From: Ariolimax columbianus
Taxonomy: Eukaryota; Mollusca; Gastropoda; Stylommatophora; Arionidae
DNA: 64,000 bases
NCBI GenBank assembly: GCA_036924085.1
Contig: JAVGWX010000025.1
Span: forward strand, 30,701,921 to 30,765,920
Direction of reading: 5' to 3'
Part shown: positions 1 to 10,005 of the stretch, in pieces
Layout: every line of letters starts with the position of its first letter
Position numbering within the stretch: the first letter of the stretch is position 1
Translations under genes and position numbers: made by a program
Notes under the pieces: generated by a model
What the model was told of the DNA's origin: nothing
Database searches by the model: none
The model's input: the letters and a program-made list of their open reading frames with translations, nothing else

Positions 1-380
1 ATCAATTTTGTTGATTAAGAAAAGGCTTTCAACAGTTTGGACAGAGATATACTCTGGAAACTATTGAGGCACTATGGAATTTATCAAAAGCTCACAAACA
101 TAATTAGACAGACGTATAAAAGAATGCAGTGTAGAGTTATACACGAAGGATAACTCACAGAGCCATTCAAAATTAAATCAGGGGTACGACAGGGTTGCCT
201 ACTGTCGCCTTTCCTGTTCATCCTGGCAGTGGACTGGATTATGAAAGTAACAACAAATAAGAAAAATGGAATCCAGTGGACATTGAAGCTGGAGAACCTG
301 GATTTTGCGGATGATATAGCACTTATGTCCCAAAGCAAAATGCAAAGGAAACTAGATAGACTGGATTATACCTCTAAACG
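1..380 (+). pseudogene. LINE reverse transcriptase fragment
   Basis: Conceptual translation gives consecutive reverse transcriptase blocks: a degenerate EKAF palm motif near the left edge, GVRQGCLLSPFLF, then LDFADDIALMSQS with the catalytic FADD at about 300-315. An in-frame TAA at 16-18 and a TAA near 150 show that it is dead. The fragment is cut at the window edge and ends at 380, where a dispersed repeat begins. It belongs to the APE-type LINEs without a visible RNase H; the exact clade is not assigned. Confidence 0.8.
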
Positions 381-920
381 GGATCAAGACGCGCATGAGC
401 TGCAGTGGTCAGCGACCCATAGCTGACTGCTAGCGTCAGGACCTGTGAACAAGAGCTGCCAAGACCCTTCTACACCTCCACGCGGTGATCCTGGATAACA
501 GGCTGCAGCAAGGTAGACTGGCCAAGGAGAAGGGATTGAAGAGGGAATGCCAACCCGGTACTAAAAAAATGCTTGCTGAAGTCGGATGTGTTGGACTGAA
601 AGGTGCAAATATCGCAGTAAGTAGCAGAATGAAGTCCAGAGAACAGAATGCGTTGTGTCGTAGTTTACAGCTTGCCTGCGATATTTGCATCTTTCGGTCC
701 AACACATCCGACTTTAGCAAACATTTTTTTAGTACAGGGTTAGCATTCCCTCTTCGATCCCTTCTCCTTAGCCAGTCTGCCCTGCTGCAGCCTGTTATCC
801 AGGAGCACCTCGTGGAGGTGTAGAAGGGTCTTGGCAGCTGTGGTTCGCTGGCCCTGACGCTAGCAGTCAGCTATGGGTTGCTGGCCACTGGAGCTCATGC
901 GCTGCTCAGCATCTTGATCC
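381..920. repeat. Head-to-head inverted pair of a ~300-bp dispersed repeat
   Basis: The left arm (381-617) and right arm (676-920) are reverse complements with a few mismatches. The 58-bp centre (618-675) belongs to the right-hand unit, because single copies at 20028-20356 (+) and 35547-35872 (-) contain it. The left unit has therefore lost its end at 617. Units begin or end at GGATCAAG/CTTGATCC. Short open frames run through it, but I recognise no protein or SINE promoter. A mobile origin is likely; the class is unknown. Confidence 0.75.
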
Positions 921-1482
921 AACTTGGCAGGTTTAATACTGCAGGAATCACAGTGTCGACCCTCACAATCATATTGGTCAGGCTGCTGTACCACAAAGCG
1001 TGGATGTGGTTGAATGGCCTTGGCCATTCAATTAGTGCCATCATAAAGTGTTTTACCTGACCCTAGTGTCACTGTAGTCGAGAGGTAAGGCACTCGCCTA
1101 CCAAAGTGATCAACGAAAACGGTGGGCGATCGAATACCACATGTTTCAAGCGACACCAGATTGCCTGCATCCTAGATTACCACCAGTCGCCTCGACTGAT
1201 CATTTTACCACTAATCCAAGGTAACTTGAGACGAGTGGGTAATGTTAATGACCAGCGCAGTGACTTACTCACTATAATAACCAAAAAACATTGAAAGTTA
1301 TACCATTAAAAAACAAAACCCATCTCGCCTCTGACGTTGTCGCCATCATAGCTTTTCTTTAATTTAAAGCTTGATTGTCCGGTTGCCAATTAACTTTTTA
1401 AAACTTGGGTCCTGTCCTTGACGTGAGAGACTTGGTTCCCAATGCATTTTCTTCAATAATTAGTTTAAAATTAAAACTTACT
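921..1482. other. No gene; possible tRNA-like SINE head
   Basis: No coding sequence is recognised. At about 1075-1145 there is a tRNA-like pair of boxes on the plus strand: an A-box-like stretch (GTAGTCGAGAGGTAAGGCAC) and a weak B-box-like GGGCGATCGAATACC about 35 bases later. This resembles the head of a tRNA-derived SINE, but no tail or target duplication was seen. The rest is AT-rich and unassigned. Confidence 0.35.
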
Positions 1483-2090
1483 CAATTAAAGTTCAGAATA
1501 CTTGTGTTAATGTATGCTTGCTAGTTTAAATCTAAAAAAATAATACAATTTATTTATAACGACGAAACATTTCGTTCTGATTTGGTCGCCATTTTGTTTG
1601 ACATCCATGGCCGGGGATGCCAGATCAGAATGATGAACAGAATACAAGGACTACCGAAGAACTTCAAGAAAATGTCAAACTTCTCCAAACAATAAAATAT
1701 TTATTTAAAAAAAGGTCATAAAAGCTCATGAAAATCATTGTATACAAAATAAGCATAGAAACGACAATCAAGTTGGCATACATTTTCCTAGGTGCGAGGG
1801 GAAAAAAAAACAACTCATTCCAACTCAAACCAAGCACGCAATACATTTTGTCAGATATGAGGACTTTGAAAATTAGCAACACATATCCGAAAGAAACAGT
1901 TCTGCTGGATTTTGCTGATGAATTGGCGCTTCTCTCTTATAACTGTAATAAGATGTAAAATAAAATAAGTATACTTGATGAGAGGTGACATCAATTTTAA
2001 TGGAGAATACACACTGGCATGCTGATGACAGCAATGTTGGCTGAAAATGAAATGGAATTACAGAAACTGTGTGGAGCAAGTTAATAGATA
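1483..2090 (+). repeat. Dispersed ~600-bp repeat, copy 1 (partner at 39611-40195)
   Basis: It aligns with 39611-40195 in the same orientation. Shared landmarks are GGCCGGGGATGCCAGATC, the stretch AGAAAATGTCAAACTT, and a reverse transcriptase-like FADELALLS at about 1910-1935. Its right part also resembles the tail of the LINE ending near 42290 (GGTTGAAAATGAAATGGAATTAC versus GGTTGAAAGTGAAAAGGAATTAC). It is therefore probably a decayed LINE 3' portion with flanking sequence. Confidence 0.6.
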
Positions 2091-2216
2091 ATGGAAAAAA
2101 AAAACAGCTTTGAAAATTGACAGTTCAAAGGAGAAGCCCAAATTGTACATCAGAGTAATTGGAGTGGTACTGGAGCAGGTAGCAAATTTCTCATATCTTG
2201 GGTGTGTAATAAACGA

Positions 2217-2236
2217 CCCCCCCCCCCCCCCCCCCC
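2217..2236 (+). repeat. Poly-C tract (20 C)
   Basis: An uninterrupted run of 20 cytosines lies at the left edge of a LINE fragment. A second run of 17 C is at 30572-30588. It may mark an insertion junction, and its length is prone to sequencing error. Confidence 0.95.
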
Positions 2237-3215
2237 GATATTTTCGTCATCTTGCTTAGACACGCCTTTTGAACTGCCACAGAGGGGGTTTTTCTGCATA
2301 CTAGCTCAGATGGAAGACTATTCAATCTAACTAGACTGCGAGCAAAAAGTAAGGGAAGGGAGACTATCATTTGGGATATGATCTTCGCAGACGATGCTGC
2401 ACTCATTAATAGGTTGGCAAAATCCTGTGATCTGTTTGGACTCGCCATCAGCGTACAAAAGACGAAAGTGACGGCTAAGTGTGCAGATCCTCCAGACATT
2501 ATCTTAAATGATAAAAATCTGGAGATAGTAAATCACTTCAACTACCTCGGATTTATCATCACCTACAACCTTTCACTGAACGCAGAGCTGCAGAAACAAT
2601 TAGAAATGACCTTATTAGTAGTTGCCGGGCTCTCACAGAGAGTGTGGAATAACAACATGCTGGCCATCTCTAGAAGGGTTGCTCTGTACAGAAAATGTGT
2701 GAGAAGTACCCTGTATGCCTCACACGAAAAAGGCTAAATGCTTTTCATATGCGTTGTCTGAGACGCATATTTGGAATTTCATGGAGTGACAAAGTGACTA
2801 ACAACGAAGTGTTGGATTGTGCAAAGGTTGTCAGCTTAGTTTCGATACTCCGCAGGAGCCAATTGGGATTCTTGGTCACGTGTGCAGAATGGAGGATGGG
2901 CGAATACCAAAAGATATCATTTACAGAGAGCCGGTCACAGGCAAGCTTAAAAAAGTTAGACCTTGCCTCTACTACAAAGATTTTTGCAATCGCGACCAAA
3001 AGGCGTTGGATATGAATACCTGCAACTGGGAGAAACTTGCCAAAGATAGACCCGGCTGGAGGCAGGCTTTCTGTGTTGGTCTGCAGGCAGGGGAAGACAT
3101 GAGGCTTCAAGATGCAGACTACAAACATTTGTTGCGTAAGTTAGGGCAACAACTGATTGTACCCTTTTTAAAGTGAAGTCCATTGTCTCTCGAGACTGAC
3201 AGGATGCCAATCAAT
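2237..3215 (+). pseudogene. LINE RT 3' half and C-terminal domain, frameshifted
   Basis: Translated blocks in order are SDGRLFNLTRLRAKS-like, MIFADDAALI with the FADD catalytic pair near 2380-2400, FNYLGFIIT, a thumb region with RRVALYRKCV, then RLNAFHMRCLRRIFGISWSD and GHVCRMEDGRIPKDI. Reading moves between frames at about 2735 and 2850, so two frameshifts are needed. The end carries a run of AATC repeats (3211-3225), a plausible LINE tail. The ordering matches APE-type LINEs common in invertebrates. The minus-strand LINE at 45430-47450 is probably the same or a sister family. Confidence 0.85.
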
Positions 3216-3289
3216 CAATAAAGATGATGTAAATGTGAAACTGAAATTTACCCGGAGAAGATCTCAAATCTCAAAACCCTGGTATTCAA

Positions 3290-3900
3290 CCAGGGACGTG
3301 TCTGATGCCATGTAGCCAACTTTGAGTACACTCTTTTCGGTCTTTTGCCTTGTCTTATTATGTTGGACTCATAACCTCCATTATGTCATCTCTCCACCAC
3401 AGCCTCGGTCGTCCGCAAGGGCGCCTAAAGTTGTATGACCACCACGACGTCACTCCAAGGATCCATCTGTTATCCGGCCATCTGTATTTTCGTAGCGTTG
3501 CAGCATCTATGATGTCAGAGAAGGAAGTTCGACGTCTGATTTCTGCATTGTAGATTTAGTCTCGAATTGATGTCTTCAATGTTCTCCGCTCCATCGCTTG
3601 TTGTGCAACGTGGAGTTCTTTGTTGGGCGGATACTGTTATGGTCTTTGGAAGAGATGGAAGACTGTAGTAAAGTCTGCTTAGCAGTTAGCAAGGATTATG
3701 ACAATTCCTGGGTCGATTCCTTCGTCTAGCATAGCGTGCCAGACGAATAGTGGCTTTACAGAGTCAAATGTTTTCTTGTAATCGATACATGTGAAGATTA
3801 AGGGAGTTTGGTACTCTCGGGATGTCTCAATTAGGCGACAGTAGGTTGAGATACGGCCCATGGCGCTGTCAATCAATCAATCAGTCAATCAAGCAAAACC
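3290..3900 (-). pseudogene. RTE-like LINE fragment
   Basis: On the minus strand, 3690-3860 encodes IFTCIDYKKTFDSVKPLFVW, the palm motif of RTE-type reverse transcriptases. At about 3370-3470 a GRPRxxWRDDIM-like stretch matches the C-terminal basic tail of these LINEs. The order is compressed, so much of the element has been deleted. A TCAATCAATCAATCAGTCAA run sits at 3866-3890. Confidence 0.6.
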
Positions 3901-3951
3901 AGTCGCTTTTTTCGGTGCATAGACCATCGACAACATCCCGCGATCGTTTAC

Positions 3952-4340
3952 TGTCCTGGCCTGCTCTGTCTGCCTCTTTCAAGGTGTACATGTCCTGGCC
4001 TGCTCTGTCTGCCTCTTTCAAGGTGTACATGTCCTGGCCTGCTCTGTCTGCCTCTTTCAAGGTGTACATGTCCTGGCCTGCTCTGTCTGCCTCTTTCAAG
4101 GTGAACATGTCCTGGCCTGCTCTGTCTGCCTCTTTCAAGGTGTACATGTCCTGGCCTGCTCTGTCTGCCTCTTTCAAGGTGTACATGTCCTGGCCTGCTC
4201 TGTCTGCCTCTTTCAAGGTGTACATGTCCTGGCCTGCTCTGTCTGCCTCTTTCAAGGTGTACATGTCCTGGCCTGCTCTGTCTGCCTCTTTCAAGGTGTA
4301 CATGTCCTGGCCTGCTCTGTCTGCCTCTTTCAAGGTGTCA
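3952..4340. repeat. 39-bp minisatellite, ~10 copies, from a LINE C-terminus
   Basis: About ten nearly identical 39-bp units. The minus-strand frame reads LKEADRAGQDMYT, thirteen residues per unit, so the array stays open in both strands. The last minus unit continues into AGQDSKRSRDVVDGLCTEKS, which is the normal C-terminal tail of APE LINEs. A single unamplified version is at about 20905-20990 on the same strand. The array is therefore an in situ expansion of LINE coding DNA and not a host gene. Confidence 0.95.
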
Positions 4341-4393
4341 TTATTTCATTTTAGTTCCTTCTCACATTCTCTTCTCCATGTATTTTTGGGTCT

Positions 4394-4418
4394 TTCTCTC
4401 TCTCTCTCTCTCTCTCTC
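4394..4418 (+). repeat. (CT)n microsatellite
   Basis: A run of about twelve CT dinucleotides lies in the LINE remnant just beyond the 39-bp array. Confidence 0.9.
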
Positions 4419-4929
4419 CCCTTGAGGACTCAATGTAAGAGACTGTCTGGCTATGTTAGACTGTGCCTTCCGCAGCTTATGCTCTATGCGACTCCATTTT
4501 ATTCGCTTAATTTGTTGTTCAAATGGACGTTGTTAGCTCCTTTCCCGCAAGTCTTCATTCCTTACCATGTCCTGCCACTTTATGCCCATTATCCTTCGTA
4601 GACATCTGTTAATTGGTAGTTCTCCATGTCTCCGCTCTATACTGCAACATCAATTTGACACTTGCGTTGATTAATCTAATTTTGGTGTGTCTTGATTTCT
4701 CTGGATCTCCAAATGTTGTTTAGCGTCACGAATGCCCCTGTTAACTTTCCAATTCTGATCCTTACATCTCCACATGTACCTCCTGGTGTGTTTATTGTGC
4801 TGCTCTCTCTCCAGCATCATTGGTTCTTTGCTGTTAGTGTTGAGTTTAAGGAGATTGGTTTTCTTCATGTTGATATTCAGTCCCAGTTTGGCCGATTTTT
4901 TTCAACCTATTAAATTTCACTATGACTGT

Positions 4930-5028
4930 GTGACAAAAGTACCAGATCATCTGCCTAGTCCAGGTCCTCCAATTGTGACAAAAGGACCAGATCATCTGCC
5001 TAGTCCAGGTCCTCCAATTGTGACAATA
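4930..5028. repeat. 45-bp duplication of the RT active-site region
   Basis: Two 45-bp units and a short third start. On the minus strand each unit carries GLGRADD-like sequence, the degenerate reverse transcriptase catalytic motif. It is one of two places where the ADD segment of a LINE has been tandemly copied (the other is 11582-11720 and 50800-51066). Confidence 0.85.
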
Positions 5029-5311
5029 GTCTCCACTAAATACCAGTTCTTTTTCCTTCGATTAATGTCTTCATTATCCAATCTGTAGCCAACATGGACA
5101 TGGAAGGTGAGAGTAGGGATCCCTGTCTCACCCATTTTTGCCCCCGAAGCTGTCAGTCAGTTCTCCTTCATGTATCACTCTACTGTGTCTTTGTACATAT
5201 TCTGGATGAGGGTTGTGTACTTCGCTGGTATCCCATAGTAACTCAACAGTTGCCAGAGAGTACCGGTACTTCGATCCACACGGTCAAATGCCTTTTCATA
5301 GTCTATAAAAT

Positions 5312-6479
5312 CTATTTTCTGTTTCTAAGAATCAACGTCACTGCACTCCGGGCATACCCATAGGTGCTCAGTCTCACTTATCCAATGGAGTAAGGTATGA
5401 ATGCTGATGGTCCCTGCAGATCGCTGGTTGTACACTCTCCTGCGCCCCACTCCACTCGAACCTCATTTAATGTCGAAACTTTGCAGTCTGTGGATTGCTG
5501 CTTCATCTATTGTGGTGTCCTCATCCAGCAGGCGGTCATTGATTGATTTCAAAATGTCACTTCTATCCATCACTAATATGCCCATGATGGGAGCTTGTGA
5601 AGCCATAATGTCATCTCTTTCATAGCCCTGAATCCTGGCATGAACAGGACAGTAGATCCATGTCAATGCCTGGAGGTTTGGGACATCAACAGCTGTTCTT
5701 CACTCGTACCTAAGCCATCCCTTCTGTACTTTCTGAAGTACGGCTTGCGCGTCTGTCCCGATGACTGCCCTTGTTACAGAAGTCTCATATATCCATTTCA
5801 GTGCTGAGGTCACTGCTTCCGTTTCCATTCTCAAACTGAAGGTTGTTGACATGTATGCCCTACTGCGCTCAGCAACGACCTATCCTCTCACTCTAGCCGA
5901 GAAACCCCAGCCTGATGTCCCACTGCGCACGACTGATCCGTCGGTGTATATGACAGCGTCACTCTCCTGGGTGTTCTCATTTATCAGCTGATTTACCTTG
6001 TGCTCTGGTCTCTCGTTGTTCCGTTCTCTGCATTCCTTGCCTAAGATTATGATGACTCTCTGGTACTCTATCATTCTATCACCAGCGTGGACCCATTCTT
6101 CTCCCTTGGCTATCGCCTCAGCTGGAGTGACGTGTTCGATTATTGTCTCAGCCTGTGCCATCTATGATGACCCACTCTTGATTCTTGATGTCTGAGATAC
6201 TACCGTGCAGAGGGTGCCGTGTGTCTGTGGTGACACGCATATAGGCTTTGACTTGTGCCAGTTTATGTCTGGATTTCACCGATAACAATCCCAACATGTA
6301 CCGCATCATCACAATCGGGGTAGCTAATGCAGCTCAGAACTAGTCGCATACCTTGATTCTGGATGCGGTCCAAACTTACACACTGTGTTCTTGATAGTGT
6401 GAGGAGCCTAGTCCGTAATCGATGACAGACAACACGACCTGACGAAATAGGATGAACAGGAGGCGTTGTTCCAAGTCGG
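5312..6479 (-). mobile_element. Nested truncated LINE 3' portion with RNase H, flanked by 13-bp TSD
   Basis: The insert is flanked by the identical 13-mer TAGTCTATAAAAT at 5299-5311 and 6480-6492, and it splits the LINE palm motif FIDY/EKAF of the older element. Reading on the minus strand, it starts with thumb sequence (VLSVIDYGLG-like, RIQNQGMRLVLSC) and continues into RNase H (AVIYTDGSVVRSGTSGWGF at 5910-5975) and a second RNase H segment (5640-5760). It ends in a GAAACAGAAAATA-like 3' tail. RNase H places it in the I superfamily. The same truncated form occurs at 16825-18107 and 57787-59456. Confidence 0.9.
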
Positions 6480-6492
6480 TAGTCTATAAAAT

Positions 6493-7396
6493 TTGCGTAT
6501 AGGGCTGATTTCCATGCAATGCTTTTTTCTACTATGATGCGTAGCGTAGCTATATGATCTGCGCATGATCTTCCCTGGTGAAATCCTGCCTGTTCCTCTG
6601 TTAGCTTTTTTTTGTCTACTTCAGTTTTTAATCTGTCCAAGATGATTCTGTTAAATATCTTGCCTGGCACGGACAGCAATGCAATTCCTCTATAATTGCT
6701 GCAATCTGTCAGATCCCCCTTCTTAAACAGTTTAATCAAATAACCTTCTTTCTATTATGTGGGCCCTCTCTCATCTTCCCATATATTCTTGAATAATCCT
6801 TAGAATGTCTCAGTGATCTTATCTATATCTGCTAGCTCTTATGCTGCTATTCCATTTGGTCCTGCCGCTTTCCCTTTCTTGAGTTTGGATCTGTCCCTTT
6901 GGATTTCTATCTTACTTGGTGGGTTGCCGTCCAAGTTTCCTCTGTTGGTAGGATGTTTGGTGCTTCTTCTGTTGGAGATCTATTTAGACTTTCTTTAAAA
7001 CCCCTTTCTCCTGTTACTCAACCCATTGTTTCTTTTCTTCCTCCGATGATATCAATATCTTGCCTTCTCTGTTGTTGATTGGTTTGTCTGTTTGAATATA
7101 TCTATTTGCTTTTTTCTTCGTTATTGAGTAGATTTCTCATAATTCCTCTCTCTTCTGTCTTCTGTTCCAACTTGTCAATGTATTCCCTTTTATTTTTCCT
7201 TATACATGCCTTGACCTCTTTGTCTGTGACAGTATAATTGCTCCGTGCTTTTGCTTTGGTAGCTCGGGTTCGGCAATTGTTGAGTATAGCTTTCTTCTTT
7301 TTTCCTTCTTCTATTTTATGTAATGCCTCTGTTGTGATTCATTCTTTGTGTTGGTTTCTCTTGAATCCCACAGTTTCTTCCCGTGTCTTATTCCAC
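6493..7396 (-). pseudogene. LINE RT N-terminal part and linker, minus strand
   Basis: On the minus strand 6493-6739 encodes IIKLFKKGDLTDCSNYRGIA, LTEEQAGFHQGRSCADHI and ALYANFIDY, which are reverse transcriptase blocks 1-3. The upstream part (to 7396) is the lysine-rich linker between endonuclease and reverse transcriptase, in several frames. It ends at the nested insertion (target duplication 6480-6492) and continues in 4341-5298. Confidence 0.85.
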
Positions 7397-7735
7397 GTCT
7401 CTTTAGCCTGGTCCCACATCTCTTTAGCCTGGTCCCACATCTCTTTAGCCTGGTCCCACATCTCTTTAGCCTGGTCCCACGTCTCTTTAGCCTGGTTCTA
7501 CATCTCTTTAGCCTGGTCCCACATCTCTTTAGCCTGGTCCCACATCGCTTTAGCCTGGTCCCACATCTCTTTAGCCTGGTCCCACATCTCTTTAGCCTGG
7601 TCCCGCATCTCTTTAGCCTGGTCCCACGTCTCTTTAGCCTGGTTCTACATCTCTTTAGCCTAGTCCCACATCTCTTTAGCCTGGTCCCACATCTCTTTAG
7701 CCTGGTCCCACATCTCTTTAGCCTGGTCCCACATA
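7397..7735. repeat. 21-bp minisatellite, ~16 copies
   Basis: About sixteen 21-bp units. On the minus strand they encode the heptad MWDQAKE, fitting the charged linker of the surrounding LINE. A few units carry the same variants (GTTCTACATC and CACGTC), spaced about six units apart, so blocks of several units were copied together. Units are a multiple of three and keep all frames open, which creates spurious ORFs of about 140 residues. Confidence 0.95.
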
Positions 7736-9060
7736 CTATCAGTGTACTTTTCTTCATCCCAATGTAGCTCTTGTAACACGTGTTATCTGTTATTAAGGTT
7801 TAAGCTAAATTCTGTCTTCTTCTCCTGGTGTTACAATAAGTACACGTTATATCTTGTTCTCATTGTGCCCTGTACTGGGCACTTTTTTTTAGTTTGAGCT
7901 GCAAAATCTCCAGCAATATGTGTTGGTCTGACGCTACATCTGCACCTCGCTTTACTCTTACATCTTGTAGTGTACTTCTGAACGCTTGACTTGACACAGA
8001 TGTGATTAATCTGATTTTCCGTCACATGGTCCGGAGATCGTCATGTGACCTTATGTACCTTCTTGTGTGGAAGTCTGGAGATCTCCATGTGACCTTATGT
8101 ACCTTCTTGTGTGGAAGTCTGGAGATCTCCATGTGACCTTATGTACCTTCTTGTGTGGAAGTCTGGAGATCTCCATGTGACCTTATGTACCTTCTTGTGT
8201 GGAAGTCTGGAGATCTCCATGTGACCTTATGCACCTTCTTGTGTGGAAGTCTGGAGATCTCCATGTGACCTTATGTACCTTCTTGTGTGGAAGTCTGGAG
8301 ATCTCCATGTGACCTTATGTACCTTCTTGTGTGGAAGTCTGGAGATCTCCATGTGACCTTATGTACCTTTTTATCTAGAAACCTGCTTCCTCCAATTCTC
8401 ATTTTGTGTACCGCACATAACTTTGCAAACATTTCTCCGTTTTCGTTACTTTTTTCCCATTCCTTGTCTTCACATAATCTGTTCGTAACCTAGGTTGTCT
8501 ACTTCCACTTTAGTATTGAAGTCTCCCGTTAAAATTAAGAGCTTTCTTTTTCTGCGTGTCAAGAACCTCCTCCAGCTTGTTGTAGAACTCTTGCTTCTTA
8601 TCATCGTCAGCCTCGTTAGTTGGGGCATATCACTGAATGTTTATATTGATGTGTTTGTTCCACATTCTAAAACTTGCACTCATCATTCTATTGGTAATAG
8701 CCTCCCACTTTATGAGCGCCCTCTGTGCTTCTCTGGATAGCATCAGTGCCACTTCCCCTGTATGTTGGGCATCAGTTCCCTCGTTTCCAGAATACATTTT
8801 TGTTTCCCCAGTATCTCCCACATTGGAACACAAACCTCTCTTAAGAGTATCTAGAACTGTTTTGAAATTCTCCCAATGGTCTTCAACATTTGTTCCACTG
8901 ACAATATCTTTCCAGATTACGTGGCTCGCTGCCTCTCGTCTTATCATCTGTCTGAGAGCAGTAGTATGTTTGTGTATTAATCTTTTCTTTCTTCCTTGCT
9001 ACAAGATTCCAACAGATGATCTGAAGACACTTGAGCCAAACAGTTCTCCAATGCTAATGT
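7736..9060 (-). pseudogene. LINE apurinic endonuclease domain, minus strand
   Basis: Reading leftwards on the minus strand: GEVALMLSREAQRALIKWEA (8700-8760), YAPTNEADDDKKQEFYNKLE and LTGDFNTKVE (8500-8630), then an endonuclease core with FPHKKVHKVTWRSP-type sequence (amplified at 8032-8368), and TENQINHICV (about 7990-8025). These are the ordered motifs of an APE-type LINE endonuclease of the CFDP2-like kind. It is the 5' part of the element continued at 6493-7396. A fragment of the same domain recurs at 50345-50462. Confidence 0.85.
8032..8368. repeat. 44-bp minisatellite, ~7.6 copies, from a LINE endonuclease
   Basis: Seven to eight units of 44 bp with almost no variation (one TATGCACC variant near 8230). 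On the minus strand a unit reads HKKVHKVTWRSP, the conserved segment just before the ENQIDHI motif of the LINE endonuclease. The period is not a multiple of three, so the array destroys the frame. Confidence 0.95.
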
Positions 9061-9497
9061 TTTAAATCATATTTTCCTCTGTATTATACACTAGGTAAAG
9101 TGTGTTTTTGCCTCTGGTAGCTGCTTCTACATGTTGAATTTAAAATAATACTAAGCTATGCACAAACGGTTTTGACTCGACAAATGCTTCTATGAAAACA
9201 TGTTATCTCTGTTGCTAAAACGTATCTTTTTATCTTAGTCAATGTCCAATTCTGTCATTGATAGCACAATGTAATCCTCTTATGACTTCAATTTCAACCA
9301 CTTCTTGTATGTCTTCTTTGCTTGGATTGTTTCCTGTAACTGTTTATTACATGATATTGCTTTTATTTTTTTTTACATTTCTTCCTACTGAATTGATTAT
9401 TCACCGTGTTCATCAGTGCTGATTTGAAACACTGCTACTCATTTGTTACATTGTCAGATGCCACTGACAGAGACTTGTATACATCTTTCATTTATTT
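9061..9497. other. AT-rich spacer, no gene seen
   Basis: No recognisable coding frame, RNA gene or long repeat was seen. It lies between the endonuclease end of one LINE and the 31-bp array and has several poly-T runs. Confidence 0.5.
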
Positions 9498-10005
9498 TAG
9501 TTATGTCTGTGAAGATGTCTTCATCCTCTAGTTATGTCTGTGAAGATGTCTTCATCCTCTAGATATGTCTGTGAGGATGTCTTCATCCTCTAGTTATGTC
9601 TGTGAGGATGTCTTCATCCTCTAGTTATGTATGTGCAGATGTCTTCATCCTCTAGTTATGTCTGTGAGGATGTCTTCATCCTCTAGTTATGTCTGTGAGG
9701 ATGTCTTCATCCTCTAGTTATGTCTGTGAGGATGTCTTCATCCTCTAGTTATGTCTGTGAGGATGTCTTCATCCTCTAGTTATGTCTGTGAGGATGTCTT
9801 CATCCTCTAGTTATGTCTGTGAGGATGTCTTCATCCTCTAGTTATGTCTGTGAAGATGTCTTCATCCTCTAGTTATGTCTGTGAAGATGTCTTCATCCTC
9901 TAGTTATGTCTGTGAGGATGTCTTCATCCTCTAGTTATGTCTGTGAAGATGTCTTCATCCTCTAGTTATGTCTGTGAAGATGTCTTCATCCTCTAGTTAT
10001 GTCTG
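9498..10005. repeat. 31-bp minisatellite, ~16 copies, at a LINE 3' end
   Basis: About 16.4 units of 31 bp, differing mainly at one G/A position (GTGAGGATG or GTGAAGATG). It begins directly after (3' of) the C-terminal coding end of the minus-strand LINE at 10006-12448, so the unit is probably LINE tail sequence. Two degenerate related units are at 12506-12570 and again at 52671-52735. Confidence 0.95.

Larger units (their letters stand above)
4341..5298 (-). pseudogene. LINE reverse transcriptase part, minus strand, interrupted
   Basis: On the minus strand this segment reads from the palm motif (YEKAFDRVDR at about 5270-5300), through a template region, to the catalytic ADD region duplicated at 4930-5028, and then thumb sequence. 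It is the 3' continuation of the LINE part at 6493-7396. The two were separated by the nested LINE at 5312-6479. Frames are broken throughout. The segment 4350-4620 also matches 20950-21170. Confidence 0.75.

Noticed and set aside
3822..4601. Long open frames over the 39-bp array on both strands (259 and 150 codons)
   Set aside because: The period is a multiple of three without stops, so open frames are automatic. The sequence is an amplified LINE tail.
5401..6195. Plus-strand frames opposite the RNase H region
   Set aside because: Shadows of the minus-strand LINE coding sequence, which has clear motifs.
7238..7767. Three overlapping frames of about 140 codons over the 21-bp array
   Set aside because: Same artefact of a stop-free 21-bp unit; no start context or flanking coding sequence.
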